The notes under the pieces: model-generated
Told to the model about the DNA's origin: nothing
Databases searched by the model: none
What the model saw: only the letters and a program-made list of their open reading frames with translations
Translations under genes and position numbers: made by a program
In this document: one piece after another, positions 36,104 to 44,594 of the stretch
Layout: every line of letters starts with the position of its first letter
Numbering within the stretch: position 1 is the first letter of the stretch
NCBI GenBank assembly: GCA_964385635.1
Contig: CAYLPU010000007.1
Location: 20,207 to 84,206 of the forward strand
Length of the DNA: 64,000 nucleotides
Source: CAYLPU01 sp964385635
GTDB lineage: Bacteria > Chloroflexota > Anaerolineae > B4-G1
Direction of reading: 5' to 3'

Positions 36104-36871
36104 ATGACAGACTGGGAAATTGGCCGAACACTTAACATCGCCCACCGCGGAGCCAGCCGTGTTGCGCCTCCCAACACACTGGCTGCCTTCGAGAAAGCCC
36201 TGGAATTGGGCGCTGACGGTGTGGAACTCGACGTCCAATTCTCAGCCGACGGCGTGCCAATCGTCATCCACGACTTCACCGTGGACGGTACCACCGATGG
36301 TAGCGGTCGGGTGGCCGAGATGAGACTCGCACAACTCAAACAACTCGACGCTGGCTCCTGCTTTGATCCAGCCTTCGCCGGCGAGCGCATCCCTACGCTG
36401 GAGGAAGTGCTGGAGGCAGTGGGGGAGCGGCTGCTCTTGGACATCGAACTGAAAGATTTCAGTCTGCGCGGCAGCGGGCTGGAGCAAGCGGTCGTCGCCC
36501 AGGTCGAGCAACACGGCCTGGAGAACCGTGTGCTCTTTTCTTCATTCAACCCCTTCTCCCTGCGGCGGGCCAAGAGGATCGCTCCCCACATCCCGGTGGG
36601 GCTACTCTACTCCCCTCGCCTGCCGCTGCCTCTGCGCCGGGCCTGGCTGGCCCCTCTTGTCTCCCACGAGGCCCGCCACCCCGAGCACACGATGGTGGAC
36701 TCACGCTACATGGCCTGGGCGCGACGGCGCGGCTACCGTGTGAACACCTGGACGGTATACGATCCAGACGAGATGCACCGCCTTATCGGTCTGGGCGTGG
36801 ATGGCATCATCACCCCCGTCCCCGACGTGTTGCGCAGCGTCCTCAAAACCGGGACAAACCGTAGTGCGTGA
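36104..36871 (+). CDS. Glycerophosphodiester phosphodiesterase
   Basis: 255 residues, no signal peptide. IAHRGASRVAPPNTLAAF carries the first His and Arg, GVELDVQFSADG the metal-binding Glu and Asp, and VIHDFTVDGTTDGSG the second His; VNTWTVYDPDEM and GVDGIITPVPD close the TIM barrel. It frees glycerol 3-phosphate from deacylated phospholipids. It overlaps the next gene at TGATG. Confidence 0.9.
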   Translation: MTDWEIGRTLNIAHRGASRVAPPNTLAAFEKALELGADGVELDVQFSADGVPIVIHDFTVDGTTDGSGRVAEMRLAQLKQLDAGSCFDPAFAGERIPTLEEVLEAVGERLLLDIELKDFSLRGSGLEQAVVAQVEQHGLENRVLFSSFNPFSLRRAKRIAPHIPVGLLYSPRLPLPLRRAWLAPLVSHEARHPEHTMVDSRYMAWARRRGYRVNTWTVYDPDEMHRLIGLGVDGIITPVPDVLRSVLKTGTNRSA

Positions 36872-38031
36872 TGCGTGAGACATACCGCCCACAAGGCCAC
36901 TATCCCCGCCCGCTGCATCTGGCCCTTGTCTTCAGCGACCTGCTAGGACGCATCCCACCACTGATGCTCACACCCGCCTGGCTGGCGCTGGCAGCCGTCG
37001 CGTGTTGGCCCTGGGATGCTCTCCGCCTACCGATTGCCGCTCTGTCGCTGGCCTCCACTCTCGTTGACGGGGTGGGCCTGGCGCTCCTACCCCGGCTGGA
37101 CCGGTCCTTCGGCCCCATCACCCCGCCGCTGTTGGCACTGGCCCTCGGCCACACGGCCACTGCCCTCGCGGTCGGCCTGCTACCGGCAGCCTGGCCTGGC
37201 CTGCTGCTGACCGCCGCACTGGACCTCAGTATCACCGCCGCTTTCCTCTACGCCACCTGGATCGAGCCCTTCCGCATCGGGGTCACGCGGGCCGAACTGC
37301 GCTCCCCCAAACTCGACGGCCACGCCCCGCTGCGGCTGCTCCACATCACCGATCTACACATCGAGCGCATCACCGCACGCGAGCAGAAGTTGCTCCGGCT
37401 GGTCGAGGAACTATCTCCCGACGCCATCCTCTTCACCGGCGACTACCTCAATCTATCGTTCATCCATGACACCCACGCCCAGGCCGAGGCACGCGACCTG
37501 CTGGCGCGTCTGTGTGAAAATGGTCGTGGCCCCGTCTACGCCATCACCGGCAGCCCCCCGGTAGATCTTCCCGAAGTCGTGCCGCACATCTTCGAGGGCC
37601 TACCTATCACCTGGCTGCTGGACGAGACTGACGAACTGCACATCAACGGCCACACTATACGGCTCGTCGGTCTACGCTGCACCCGCGAGCGCGACCTGGA
37701 TGTACCGCGCCTCCGCAACATACTGGACGGCAGTCCCAAACATAGATTCACCTTGCTGCTTTATCACTCCCCCGACCTGATGCCGGAAGCAACAGAACTC
37801 GGTGTAGACCTCTATCTATGCGGCCATACCCACGGCGGGCAGGTGCGCCTGCCTCTGCTCGGCGCGCTCATCACCAGTTCCGATTTCTGGAAGCGGTACG
37901 AGATGGGACGGTACGAGGAAGGCAACACGACGCTCTACGTGAGCCGTGGGTTGGGAATGGAGGGACTGGGCGCTCCGCGTGCCCGTTTCCTCGCCCCGCC
38001 TGAGGTCGTCCTGTGGAACTTGCGTTCCTGA
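36871..38031 (+). CDS. Membrane metallophosphoesterase with an altered GNHD motif
   Basis: 386 residues. Three or four membrane helices at about 18-125, then a calcineurin-like domain: HITDLHIE and ILFTGDYLN give metal sites, LLLYHSPD and LCGHTHGGQ the C-terminal ones. The block that normally reads GNHD/E reads VYAITGSPPVDLP, so the Asn and His of that motif are absent. Relatives such as YkuE/LpxG act on envelope lipids. It is the third gene of the AAA, glycerophosphodiesterase, phosphoesterase operon. Confidence 0.8.
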   Translation: MRETYRPQGHYPRPLHLALVFSDLLGRIPPLMLTPAWLALAAVACWPWDALRLPIAALSLASTLVDGVGLALLPRLDRSFGPITPPLLALALGHTATALAVGLLPAAWPGLLLTAALDLSITAAFLYATWIEPFRIGVTRAELRSPKLDGHAPLRLLHITDLHIERITAREQKLLRLVEELSPDAILFTGDYLNLSFIHDTHAQAEARDLLARLCENGRGPVYAITGSPPVDLPEVVPHIFEGLPITWLLDETDELHINGHTIRLVGLRCTRERDLDVPRLRNILDGSPKHRFTLLLYHSPDLMPEATELGVDLYLCGHTHGGQVRLPLLGALITSSDFWKRYEMGRYEEGNTTLYVSRGLGMEGLGAPRARFLAPPEVVLWNLRS

Positions 38032-38039
38032 GCGCCCCA

Positions 38040-38059
38040 CGCCGGACTGTCATCCGGCG
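38040..38059 (+). terminator. Small hairpin before the PiT promoter
   Basis: CGCCGGA and TCCGGCG form a 7-bp stem with a 6-base loop, 8 bases after the phosphoesterase stop. No T tract, so only a possible terminator. Confidence 0.35.
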
Positions 38060-38087
38060 GGAGCATAGGTAACATCCACACATCTGC

Positions 38088-38115
38088 TTGCCCAGACTCG
38101 CCTATGTGCTATAAT
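38088..38115 (+). promoter_or_regulatory. Promoter of the PiT gene; leaderless mRNA likely
   Basis: TTGCCC 38088-38093, 16-base spacer ending TGTGC, TATAAT 38110-38115. Only 7 bases separate the -10 from the ATG, with no room for a ribosome site. Confidence 0.65.
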
Positions 38116-38122
38116 CCAGTCT

Positions 38123-39109
38123 ATGTCACCGCTACTGATTATCTTCATCGCCACAGCCCTGGCGTTCGACTTCCTGAACGGTTTCCACGACAGTGCCAAC
38201 ATCGTCGCTACCATGATCGCATCGCGCGCCATGAGCCCACGTCGCGCACTGCTGCTCAGCGCAGTAGCACACTTCGCCGGCCCCTTTCTCTTCGGCGTCG
38301 CCGTCGCGACCACCATCGGCCACGAAGTGGTGCACCCCCACGCGAACACTATGACAGTCGTGCTGGCGGCACTCCTGGCGGCAATCGTCTGGAATCTGAT
38401 CACATGGTTCTTAGGCATCCCATCCAGTTCCTCCCATGCCCTCGTCGGCGGACTGGTCGGCGCGACCATCGTGGGCTATGGAGTAGATGCCATACAACTG
38501 CGCGGGCTGATCAAAATCTTCGTTGCACTGCTGCTATCGCCACTGGTGAGCCTGCTCATCGGCTACGTTCTCATGAAACTGGTGCTTTTCCTGGCACGGG
38601 GGGCCTCGCCGCGCATCAACCGGTTCTTTAAGCAAGCACAGACCTTCACAGCGTTGGCGCTGGCGCTGGGCCACGGGGCAAACGACGCCCAGAAGACAAT
38701 GGGCATCATCACGATGGGGCTGATGGGGGCCGGAGTTATGAGGCAGTTCCATGTGCCGGTGTGGGTAATCGCCGCCAGCGCCGGGGCGATCTCGCTGGGA
38801 ACGGCTACGGGCGGCTGGCGCATCATTCGCACGCTGGGAGGAAAATTCTATAAGATCCGCCCGGTGCACGGCTTCACCACCCAAATAGCATCGGCCGTGG
38901 TCATCCTGGGGGCAGCGCTGCTGGGCGGTCCCGTCAGCACCACACAGGTGGTCAGTTCAGCCATCCTGGGCGTCGGATCGGCCGAACGGCTGAGCAAAGT
39001 GCGTTGGAGAGTCGCCGGCCAGATTCTCACCGCCTGGATGCTGACGATCCCGGCCTCAGGACTTCTGGCGGCGCTGGCCTACCTGGTCATACGGCACATT
39101 ATGGTGTAG
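38123..39109 (+). CDS. pit: PiT family inorganic phosphate transporter
   Basis: 328 residues with about ten membrane helices. The two inverted PiT signatures are LNGFHDSANIVATMIASRAM at the N-terminus and LGHGANDAQKTMGIITMG in the middle. It moves phosphate with protons or sodium. It is followed after 9 bases by its usual DUF47 partner. No ribosome site precedes the ATG; it is probably translated from a leaderless message. Confidence 0.93.
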   Translation: MSPLLIIFIATALAFDFLNGFHDSANIVATMIASRAMSPRRALLLSAVAHFAGPFLFGVAVATTIGHEVVHPHANTMTVVLAALLAAIVWNLITWFLGIPSSSSHALVGGLVGATIVGYGVDAIQLRGLIKIFVALLLSPLVSLLIGYVLMKLVLFLARGASPRINRFFKQAQTFTALALALGHGANDAQKTMGIITMGLMGAGVMRQFHVPVWVIAASAGAISLGTATGGWRIIRTLGGKFYKIRPVHGFTTQIASAVVILGAALLGGPVSTTQVVSSAILGVGSAERLSKVRWRVAGQILTAWMLTIPASGLLAALAYLVIRHIMV

Positions 39110-39118
39110 GAGGAAAGT

Positions 39119-39748
39119 ATGGGTTGGTTAAGACGATTCTTCCGGACTCAACCAGACCGATTTATTCAGTTGTTGATCCAGCAGGCTGATTACACCGTGC
39201 AGGGAATGGAGGCACTGCTTGAGTACCTCGATGAGCCAAGCGAGGCGCAGGCCAGCGTCGTGACTCAGCTAGAGAAAGATGCCGATGAGGTACGGCGTAT
39301 CCTGATTGACGAACTGAACCGCACTTTCGTCACGCCGATTGACCGCGAGGATATCTTTGCTCTCTCACGTGCCATTGATGACATCATTGACTATGGCTAC
39401 ACGACGGTAGGCGAAATGGTTATCCTCGAAGTGGAACCCAACAGTTATCTGCGACGCATGGCCTCCCTGCTATGCGACGCCGCGCGCGAAATCCTCCTGG
39501 GCGTGCAGCGACTGGAGGAGCACCCCGGCGTGGCCGAGGATCACGCTGTGCGGGCCAAAGCGCTCGAGAACCGCATAGAGGCGGTCTATCGAGAAGCCAT
39601 CGCCGAACTGTTTCACAGGCCGCAGGATATAGGACACGTAGTGGAGATGCTCAAATTGCGCGAGATCTACCGCCACCTAAGCAACGCTGCCGACCGGGGG
39701 GACGAGGCGGCCAACGTCCTCTCCGACATCGTGGTCAAGATGACCTGA
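39119..39748 (+). CDS. DUF47 PhoU-like regulator of the phosphate transporter
   Basis: 209 residues, all helical. PhoU-like three-helix bundles with acidic metal-binding patches, for example LEKDADEVRRILIDELNRTF followed by TPIDREDIFALSRAIDDIID. DUF47 proteins sit next to PiT transporters and are taken to control them. AGGAGG precedes ATG 39119. Confidence 0.92.
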   Translation: MGWLRRFFRTQPDRFIQLLIQQADYTVQGMEALLEYLDEPSEAQASVVTQLEKDADEVRRILIDELNRTFVTPIDREDIFALSRAIDDIIDYGYTTVGEMVILEVEPNSYLRRMASLLCDAAREILLGVQRLEEHPGVAEDHAVRAKALENRIEAVYREAIAELFHRPQDIGHVVEMLKLREIYRHLSNAADRGDEAANVLSDIVVKMT

Positions 39749-39755
39749 GAGACCA

Positions 39756-41084
39756 ATGCCCGAATACGGCGAGCCCCTCACCGAACGCGAGCATGAAATC
39801 CTGCAACTGGTGTCCACTGGCGTCACCAATCGCGAGATCGCCTACCGGCTCAATATCAGCGTTAACACTGTCAAGGTTCATCTGCGCAATACATTCACCA
39901 AACTGGGAGCCGAATCGCGCACCGAGGCGACGATGATCGCTGTGCGGGAGCGGTGGGTGGTCGTGGAAGGCGCTGAGAGAGCGCCACCAGATGAGAGTGC
40001 CTCGGCCCCGCCCATCACCCCCGAGCCCCCCCTTCCGTGGCCCAGGCGAGTGGCGCTGGTCGCCGCCTTGCTGCTCGTAGCGGTTGGAATCGCCGTGACA
40101 TGGCCCCGCAGCAGGCCGGAGGCGAGCAGCAGCGGACCGGACCTGCCACTGGATCAGCCACGAGAGCAACCAGGGGCCGTTCCGGCAGAGAGCACAGAAT
40201 CGCCCTGGCACGAACGTGCCCAGATGCCCACCCGCCGGGCACACCTGGCGCTCGCCGCAGTCGCGGGCCGGATCCTGGCCATCGGAGGCCAAACCCCTGA
40301 GGGGATCACGGCCGCTGTGGAGGTATACAATCCCGAAAACGATTTATGGACACCAGGAAGCGACAAGCCCACACCGGTGGCCTACATCTCGGCTGTTGCC
40401 ATCGGACCGGAGGTGTACGTGCCAGGCGGCTGCGATGCAGAAAGCACACCGACGCGGTTGGTCGAAGTATACGATGCCCTGGCCGACTCCTGGCGAGAGG
40501 CCAGCCCATTGCCAGAACCACGCTGTGCCTACGCACTGGCCATGCTGGACCAAAGACTCTACCTCTTCGGCGGGTGGGACGGGGAGCAGTACGTCGCCAC
40601 GGTGTACGTGTACGATCCCCAGGCGGACACCTGGACCGAAGGGTTCCCGATGCACATAGGGCGGGGCGTCGCCGCGGCCGCTCCCCTGGGGGGACTCCTC
40701 TACGTCGTTGGCGGATACGATGGCGAGCGAGAATTGACCACGTGCACGGTCTACGACCCGGCAGCGGAGACGTGGGAAGGGTGCGCACCGCTGGCCGTGG
40801 GGCGGGAAGGCCTGGGCCTGGCAGCCCTCGGTGGCCAACTCTACGCCATCGGTGGGGGTGGCCGGACCAGTTACCTGGGCTTCAACGAGCGCTACAACCC
40901 AACCAACGACACCTGGAGTCCCGTTGAAACGCCACTGGTAGGAGAGTGGCGTAGCCCGGGTGTGGTTGCGTTCGAGACCACCATCCACGCGATCGGAGGC
41001 TGGAGCAGCGACTACCTGAGCCTGAACCAGGCGTACGAACCACTTCCCTTCCGTATCTTTCTCCCCGTGAGCCAGCAAGAATAG
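39756..41084 (+). CDS. LuxR-type DNA-binding domain fused through a membrane helix to kelch repeats
   Basis: 442 residues. Residues 5-65 are a LuxR/GerE helix-turn-helix (LTEREHEILQLVSTGVTNRE, then NISVNTVKVHLRNTF). One membrane helix lies at about 95-116. The outside part has a Ser/Pro linker and about five kelch blades (LAIGGQTPEG, YLFGGWDGEQYVATVYVYD, YVVGGYDGERELTTCTVYD, YAIGGGGRTSY, HAIGGWSSDY). It ends PFRIFLPVSQQE, resembling the YLPLxLR tail. It may sense something outside the cell and bind DNA inside without a phosphorelay; that is inference. It starts 7 bases after the DUF47 gene. Confidence 0.8.
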   Translation: MPEYGEPLTEREHEILQLVSTGVTNREIAYRLNISVNTVKVHLRNTFTKLGAESRTEATMIAVRERWVVVEGAERAPPDESASAPPITPEPPLPWPRRVALVAALLLVAVGIAVTWPRSRPEASSSGPDLPLDQPREQPGAVPAESTESPWHERAQMPTRRAHLALAAVAGRILAIGGQTPEGITAAVEVYNPENDLWTPGSDKPTPVAYISAVAIGPEVYVPGGCDAESTPTRLVEVYDALADSWREASPLPEPRCAYALAMLDQRLYLFGGWDGEQYVATVYVYDPQADTWTEGFPMHIGRGVAAAAPLGGLLYVVGGYDGERELTTCTVYDPAAETWEGCAPLAVGREGLGLAALGGQLYAIGGGGRTSYLGFNERYNPTNDTWSPVETPLVGEWRSPGVVAFETTIHAIGGWSSDYLSLNQAYEPLPFRIFLPVSQQE

Positions 41085-41093
41085 AGCGAAAGG

Positions 41094-42047
41094 TCATAGC
41101 GCCGGCCCGGCCAGCCGGGCGATTTTGACTCCCACCTCGCGCCAGGTGATCTTCGAAATCCCCAGTTTCTGGCGCAGCCTGTCAGCCTCCATTCCCGCCC
41201 GGTAGTCACGCACCGAGCAGGTCCAGCGCAACATCTCGAAGGAGAGAGCATGGCCCAGGTCGGCACGTTGGGCCACGTCGGCCAGGACGTACTCCAGGTT
41301 GCGGGCAGTGCAGGGGAAAAGCGATTCCTGCGGCTGGTACTGGACGCGGTATTCAGCCAGCACCGCCGGCCACCACAGTGGCAACTGTAGTTTGCGCTCT
41401 TTGTGGCGGCGGCGAGGGTTGGCGTAGCGGATCCACAACACCGGCTGGGTGGGGTCGCTGAGGTCAATGTGATTCGTCACGATGTTCATACATTCGCTCT
41501 TCTTGACGCCGGTGTGCAGGAGCAACGTCACCAGTAAATGGGGACGGACATCCGGTTTTCCCGCGTGACGCAGGCGCTGCGTCACCTCCAGCACTCGCGC
41601 CACCTCATCGTCGGAGAGGATCTTGGACAGCGGCGTCATCACTGGCCTGTGAGCCACGGGGGCAGCGGGATCGGAGGAAAGCACCTCCGCCTCAGCCAGC
41701 CAGCCAAAAAAGACCTTGAGCGTGGTCACGCGCCGGGCCAGCGACTTGGGGTTACAGGACACGCCGCGCCCGTGCACCAACCAGTCGGTGAAACGATTGA
41801 GGTCTTGCGTGGAGACGGCACCAACGGCGGTCCCCACCCCGACAAACTGGACCAGGATATTGAGGTCGGAGAGGAAGGCCTTGATAGTATTTTCGGCGAA
41901 GCCCTGCTGCTGCATATAAGCCTGGAAACCACTGATAGCAGCACGCAGCGAGGAGCGCGCATCCAGGCCCAGCCGGGCCAGGGTTTGTGGAGACTCCTCT
42001 ATAGAGACAAGGACATCCGCGTCGGGCAAGACTAATTGTTCAGCCAT
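41094..42047 (-). CDS. Tyrosine recombinase-like protein with a degraded active site
   Basis: 317 residues. The N-terminal SAM-like core-binding domain (FQAYMQQQGFAENTIKAFLS) is typical of XerC/D and phage integrases. In the catalytic domain the first Arg is replaced (HTGVKKSECMNI, usually TGxRxSE), the His-x-x-Arg box reads FEMLRWTCSVRD, the second His box reads LGISKITW, and no C-terminal catalytic Tyr is apparent. It should bind DNA but not recombine it. No attachment sites were seen. Convergent with the LuxR-kelch gene. Confidence 0.75.
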   Translation of the reverse strand: MAEQLVLPDADVLVSIEESPQTLARLGLDARSSLRAAISGFQAYMQQQGFAENTIKAFLSDLNILVQFVGVGTAVGAVSTQDLNRFTDWLVHGRGVSCNPKSLARRVTTLKVFFGWLAEAEVLSSDPAAPVAHRPVMTPLSKILSDDEVARVLEVTQRLRHAGKPDVRPHLLVTLLLHTGVKKSECMNIVTNHIDLSDPTQPVLWIRYANPRRRHKERKLQLPLWWPAVLAEYRVQYQPQESLFPCTARNLEYVLADVAQRADLGHALSFEMLRWTCSVRDYRAGMEADRLRQKLGISKITWREVGVKIARLAGPAL

Positions 42048-42127
42048 TCCACACCCCCTCTTCGTGTAGCCGTTCGTCTGAGCCTATTCTACGCTCAAGT
42101 AAAGAAAATGTCAACTGTTTACCTGGC

Positions 42128-42156
42128 TTGACCAGGCCAGGCAGTGCCAGTATAAT
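42128..42156 (+). promoter_or_regulatory. Promoter of the second TumA/TumE pair
   Basis: TTGACC 42128-42133, 17-base spacer, TATAAT 42151-42156. The antitoxin ATG is 33 bases on. Confidence 0.8.
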
Positions 42157-42188
42157 AACCGAAGCGAGCGACTTAGAAAGGATTAGCA

Positions 42189-42476
42189 ATGACACTGGAA
42201 AACATCCTTCAAGATATCCACGGATTGGACGCGCGTTTGCGGGAACTCGAACAACAGTACGGGTTGCTCTCCGAAGATCTATACGCGTTGTACCGGCTGG
42301 GAGAGCTGGAACAGAGCCGTGACCTGATCCGCTGGGTCGGCTATTATGAACTGCGGCAGGAGCGGCAGCACGCGTATGCGGCTGCCTTGCGCGAACGGCT
42401 GCTGGCTCTGCGCAGCGCCAGTGCTGGCGCTCCCATCCCACTGCGCCCACGTTTCGCAGCCCCGACTGAGGCATAA
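42189..42476 (+). CDS. TumA-type antitoxin, second copy
   Basis: 95 residues, the same length as the copy at 16558 and clearly related: ILQDIHGLDARLRELEQQYG, LLSEDLYALYRLGELEQSRD, then WVGYYELRQERQ. The C-terminal 25 residues differ. The partner toxin starts one base after the stop. GAAAGGA precedes the ATG. Confidence 0.7.
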   Translation: MTLENILQDIHGLDARLRELEQQYGLLSEDLYALYRLGELEQSRDLIRWVGYYELRQERQHAYAAALRERLLALRSASAGAPIPLRPRFAAPTEA

Positions 42477-42477
42477 C

Positions 42478-42888
42478 GTGCTCCCCACTTTCGAAGAATA
42501 TTGCCTCCTGATCGCCAGCCTGCCCAACCGATTTCCGTCCATCCGGTCCTCCACCCTCACCCCGTACACCATCGGCCCGTTCGCGGCCGAAGTGGAAGGT
42601 CGGTTGACCTTCGAAGCTGGCTATGTGCTTGATGTGTGGGAGTTGCTTGACCTGTCCAACCACACCATCCGCAGCTACAGTTACGAGCTGAACCGCGCCG
42701 GAGAGCGGGTCTGGTGGTACGACCCCACCGAACATCCAGGCGATTCAACTCTGAGCAGTTCCTATCCCCATCATAAGCACATTCCCCCCGACATCGAGCA
42801 TCACCGCATTCCCGCACCAGAACTCTCCTTAACGCGCCCCAACCTCCTCGTACTGATCGAGGAAGTGGAGCGGTTGCTGAAGGATTGA
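42478..42888 (+). CDS. TumE-family (DUF6516) toxin, second copy
   Basis: 136 residues from GTG 42478. It shares with the first copy YSYELNRAGERVWWYDPTEH, then SSYPHHKHIPPDIEHHRIPA and a PNLLVLIEEVE tail. An N-terminal ILPTFEEY-like start suggests the true beginning. The reading frame is open further upstream inside the antitoxin gene but the coupled GTG is the sensible start. Confidence 0.75.
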   Translation: MLPTFEEYCLLIASLPNRFPSIRSSTLTPYTIGPFAAEVEGRLTFEAGYVLDVWELLDLSNHTIRSYSYELNRAGERVWWYDPTEHPGDSTLSSSYPHHKHIPPDIEHHRIPAPELSLTRPNLLVLIEEVERLLKD

Positions 42889-42939
42889 GTGCCCGCGCTG
42901 CCACTGAACGCTTGCGTGTAACTTAGCGCCCCGTGGCGT

Positions 42940-43030
42940 GTTCTATCACGTGATAATTCTAGACAATATTCGTGTCATTCGGCCATTCGTGACATTCGTG
43001 ATAGACATTCGTGATCGAAAACTGTCCGGT
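42940..43030. repeat. ATTCGTG-type interspersed repeats
   Basis: At least four copies of CATTCGTGA or close variants in 90 bases. Related to 47737-47834. Confidence 0.6.
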
Positions 43031-43052
43031 AGTGAAACCACAGGAGAGCATT

Positions 43053-43961
43053 ATGGAACCCATCAAGGTTATTCTCAACCCGGCCGCGGGCCGGGGGTAT
43101 GGCACGAAGGTCGAGCCTGAGTTGCGCCGGCTCCTAGGAGCAGAGGGGCTCGAATTCGACCTGGCGCGTACGTCCAGGCCATGGCAGGCGGCGGAATTAG
43201 CCGAACAGGCGGTCGGCGATGGCTTCGAGATCATCGTCGCCGCGGGCGGCGACGGCACGTTCAATGAGGTAGTCAACGGCCTTATGGCCGCCTCAGATGG
43301 CGAGGAGGCTGGCACGATGGGCGTCATCCCCATCGGCTCCGGCAGCGACTTCGCCAACACGGTGGGTGTGCCTCCCGACTTGCGCGGGGCCTGCCACCGG
43401 CTGGCAAACGGCCAGGTCAGGGTGATAGACGTGGGCCGGGTCACACTGCCGGGACGAGCCCCCCGCTACTTCGACAACACCGTGAACGTCGGCTTTGGCG
43501 GCGTCGTGACGCTCGAAGCCCTCAAGGTCAAACGGCTGCGCGGAATCGCGCTCTACCTGCCGGTCGTGCTGAAGGTCATCTTTCTGTACTACAAGGCTCC
43601 GTCGGTCACCATCGAGTACGACGGGCAGGAGTTGGCTCTACCCGCGGTGATGATCAGCGTGGCCAACGGGCCGCGCGAGGGAGGTGGCTTTTACGTCGCG
43701 CCCCAGGCCCAACCGGACGACGGTCTCTTCGATCTGTGCATCGTGCGCGGGGTGAGCCGGCTGGCTATGTTGGGCCTCGTCCCCCACTTTATGAAAGGCA
43801 CCCACGTGGGCCGCGAGCCGATCACGATGGCCCATGCCCGGCGGGTGACCATCTCCTCGCCGGACGACCTGATCGCCCACATGGACGGCGAGATGCTGTG
43901 CACCGACGCCCACCGGATAGAGTTTGAGATACTGCCCCGGCGGCTGCGGGTGCGGTGTTGA
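43053..43961 (+). CDS. Diacylglycerol kinase-like lipid kinase (YegS/DgkB type)
   Basis: 302 residues from MEPIKVILNPAAGRG. The nucleotide-binding motif AAGGDGTFNEVVNGL and IPIGSGSDFANTVGVP are the family marks. ADGLFDL-like PDDGLFDLCIVRG and HMDGEML complete the domain. It phosphorylates diacylglycerol or a similar lipid, feeding phospholipid synthesis. AGGAGAG precedes ATG 43053. plsY follows with a short gap and shares its pathway. Confidence 0.9.
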   Translation: MEPIKVILNPAAGRGYGTKVEPELRRLLGAEGLEFDLARTSRPWQAAELAEQAVGDGFEIIVAAGGDGTFNEVVNGLMAASDGEEAGTMGVIPIGSGSDFANTVGVPPDLRGACHRLANGQVRVIDVGRVTLPGRAPRYFDNTVNVGFGGVVTLEALKVKRLRGIALYLPVVLKVIFLYYKAPSVTIEYDGQELALPAVMISVANGPREGGGFYVAPQAQPDDGLFDLCIVRGVSRLAMLGLVPHFMKGTHVGREPITMAHARRVTISSPDDLIAHMDGEMLCTDAHRIEFEILPRRLRVRC

Positions 43962-43975
43962 ACGGAGTGCCGACG

Positions 43976-44554
43976 ATGATCGAACTGTTCTTGGCCGGAG
44001 TGTGGGGATATCTGCTGGGAGCGGTGCCTACGGGCGTTCTGGTGTCCCGTGTGCTGCGGGGCACAGACGTGCGCCAGCACGGCAGCGGTCATACCGGGGG
44101 GCTAAACGTCTCCCGCGTGGCCGGCATCTGGGCCGGTGCACTGACCGCCGTGGTGGACGTTCTCCTGGGGGCGGCCGCCGTCGCCGGGGCAACGCTGCTG
44201 ACGGACGATCCCTGGGCGGCGACGGTGGCCGGTGTGATGGCGGTGGTGGGCCACGATTGGTCCGTCTTCATCCACTTCGGCGGTGGCATCGGCCTCTCCA
44301 AGTTGACGGGCACGCTGCTGTGCCTGGCGCCGCTGCCCGCGCTGGGGATGGTGGTCGGGTTGGTGCTCTTCTGGTTGATCCTGGTCAGGCTGTTGCGCTT
44401 CCATCGCGCCCGCTCTACGATACTGGCGATGGTCGTGATCGGGCCGCTGCTGTGGGCGCTGGGGTTGCCGCTGCACGGTATCCTACTTGGCGTACTGGGC
44501 GGGGCGGTGATCATTATCAAGACACTACCCGACTGGAACAGGCGGTACGGATAG
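43976..44554 (+). CDS. plsY: Glycerol-3-phosphate acyltransferase PlsY
   Basis: 192 residues, about five membrane helices. The first motif HGSGHTGGLNVSRVAG matches the PlsY pattern GSGNxGxxN, and the second is GHDWSVFIHFGGGIGLSK (usually GHxFPVFxxFKGGKG), with one Lys shifted. It transfers an acyl group from acyl phosphate to glycerol 3-phosphate, the first step of phospholipid synthesis. ATG 43976 has CGGAG well placed; a GTG at 43955 lies inside the kinase gene. Confidence 0.85.
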   Translation: MIELFLAGVWGYLLGAVPTGVLVSRVLRGTDVRQHGSGHTGGLNVSRVAGIWAGALTAVVDVLLGAAAVAGATLLTDDPWAATVAGVMAVVGHDWSVFIHFGGGIGLSKLTGTLLCLAPLPALGMVVGLVLFWLILVRLLRFHRARSTILAMVVIGPLLWALGLPLHGILLGVLGGAVIIIKTLPDWNRRYG

Positions 44555-44594
44555 AGGACTTTGGACCAGCGCCCGCTTGGCCGCTACCGGCTGC

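Noticed and set aside
41094..42047. Integrase of a genomic island with attachment sites
   Set aside because: Active-site residues appear lost; no tRNA gene or flanking direct repeats were found.
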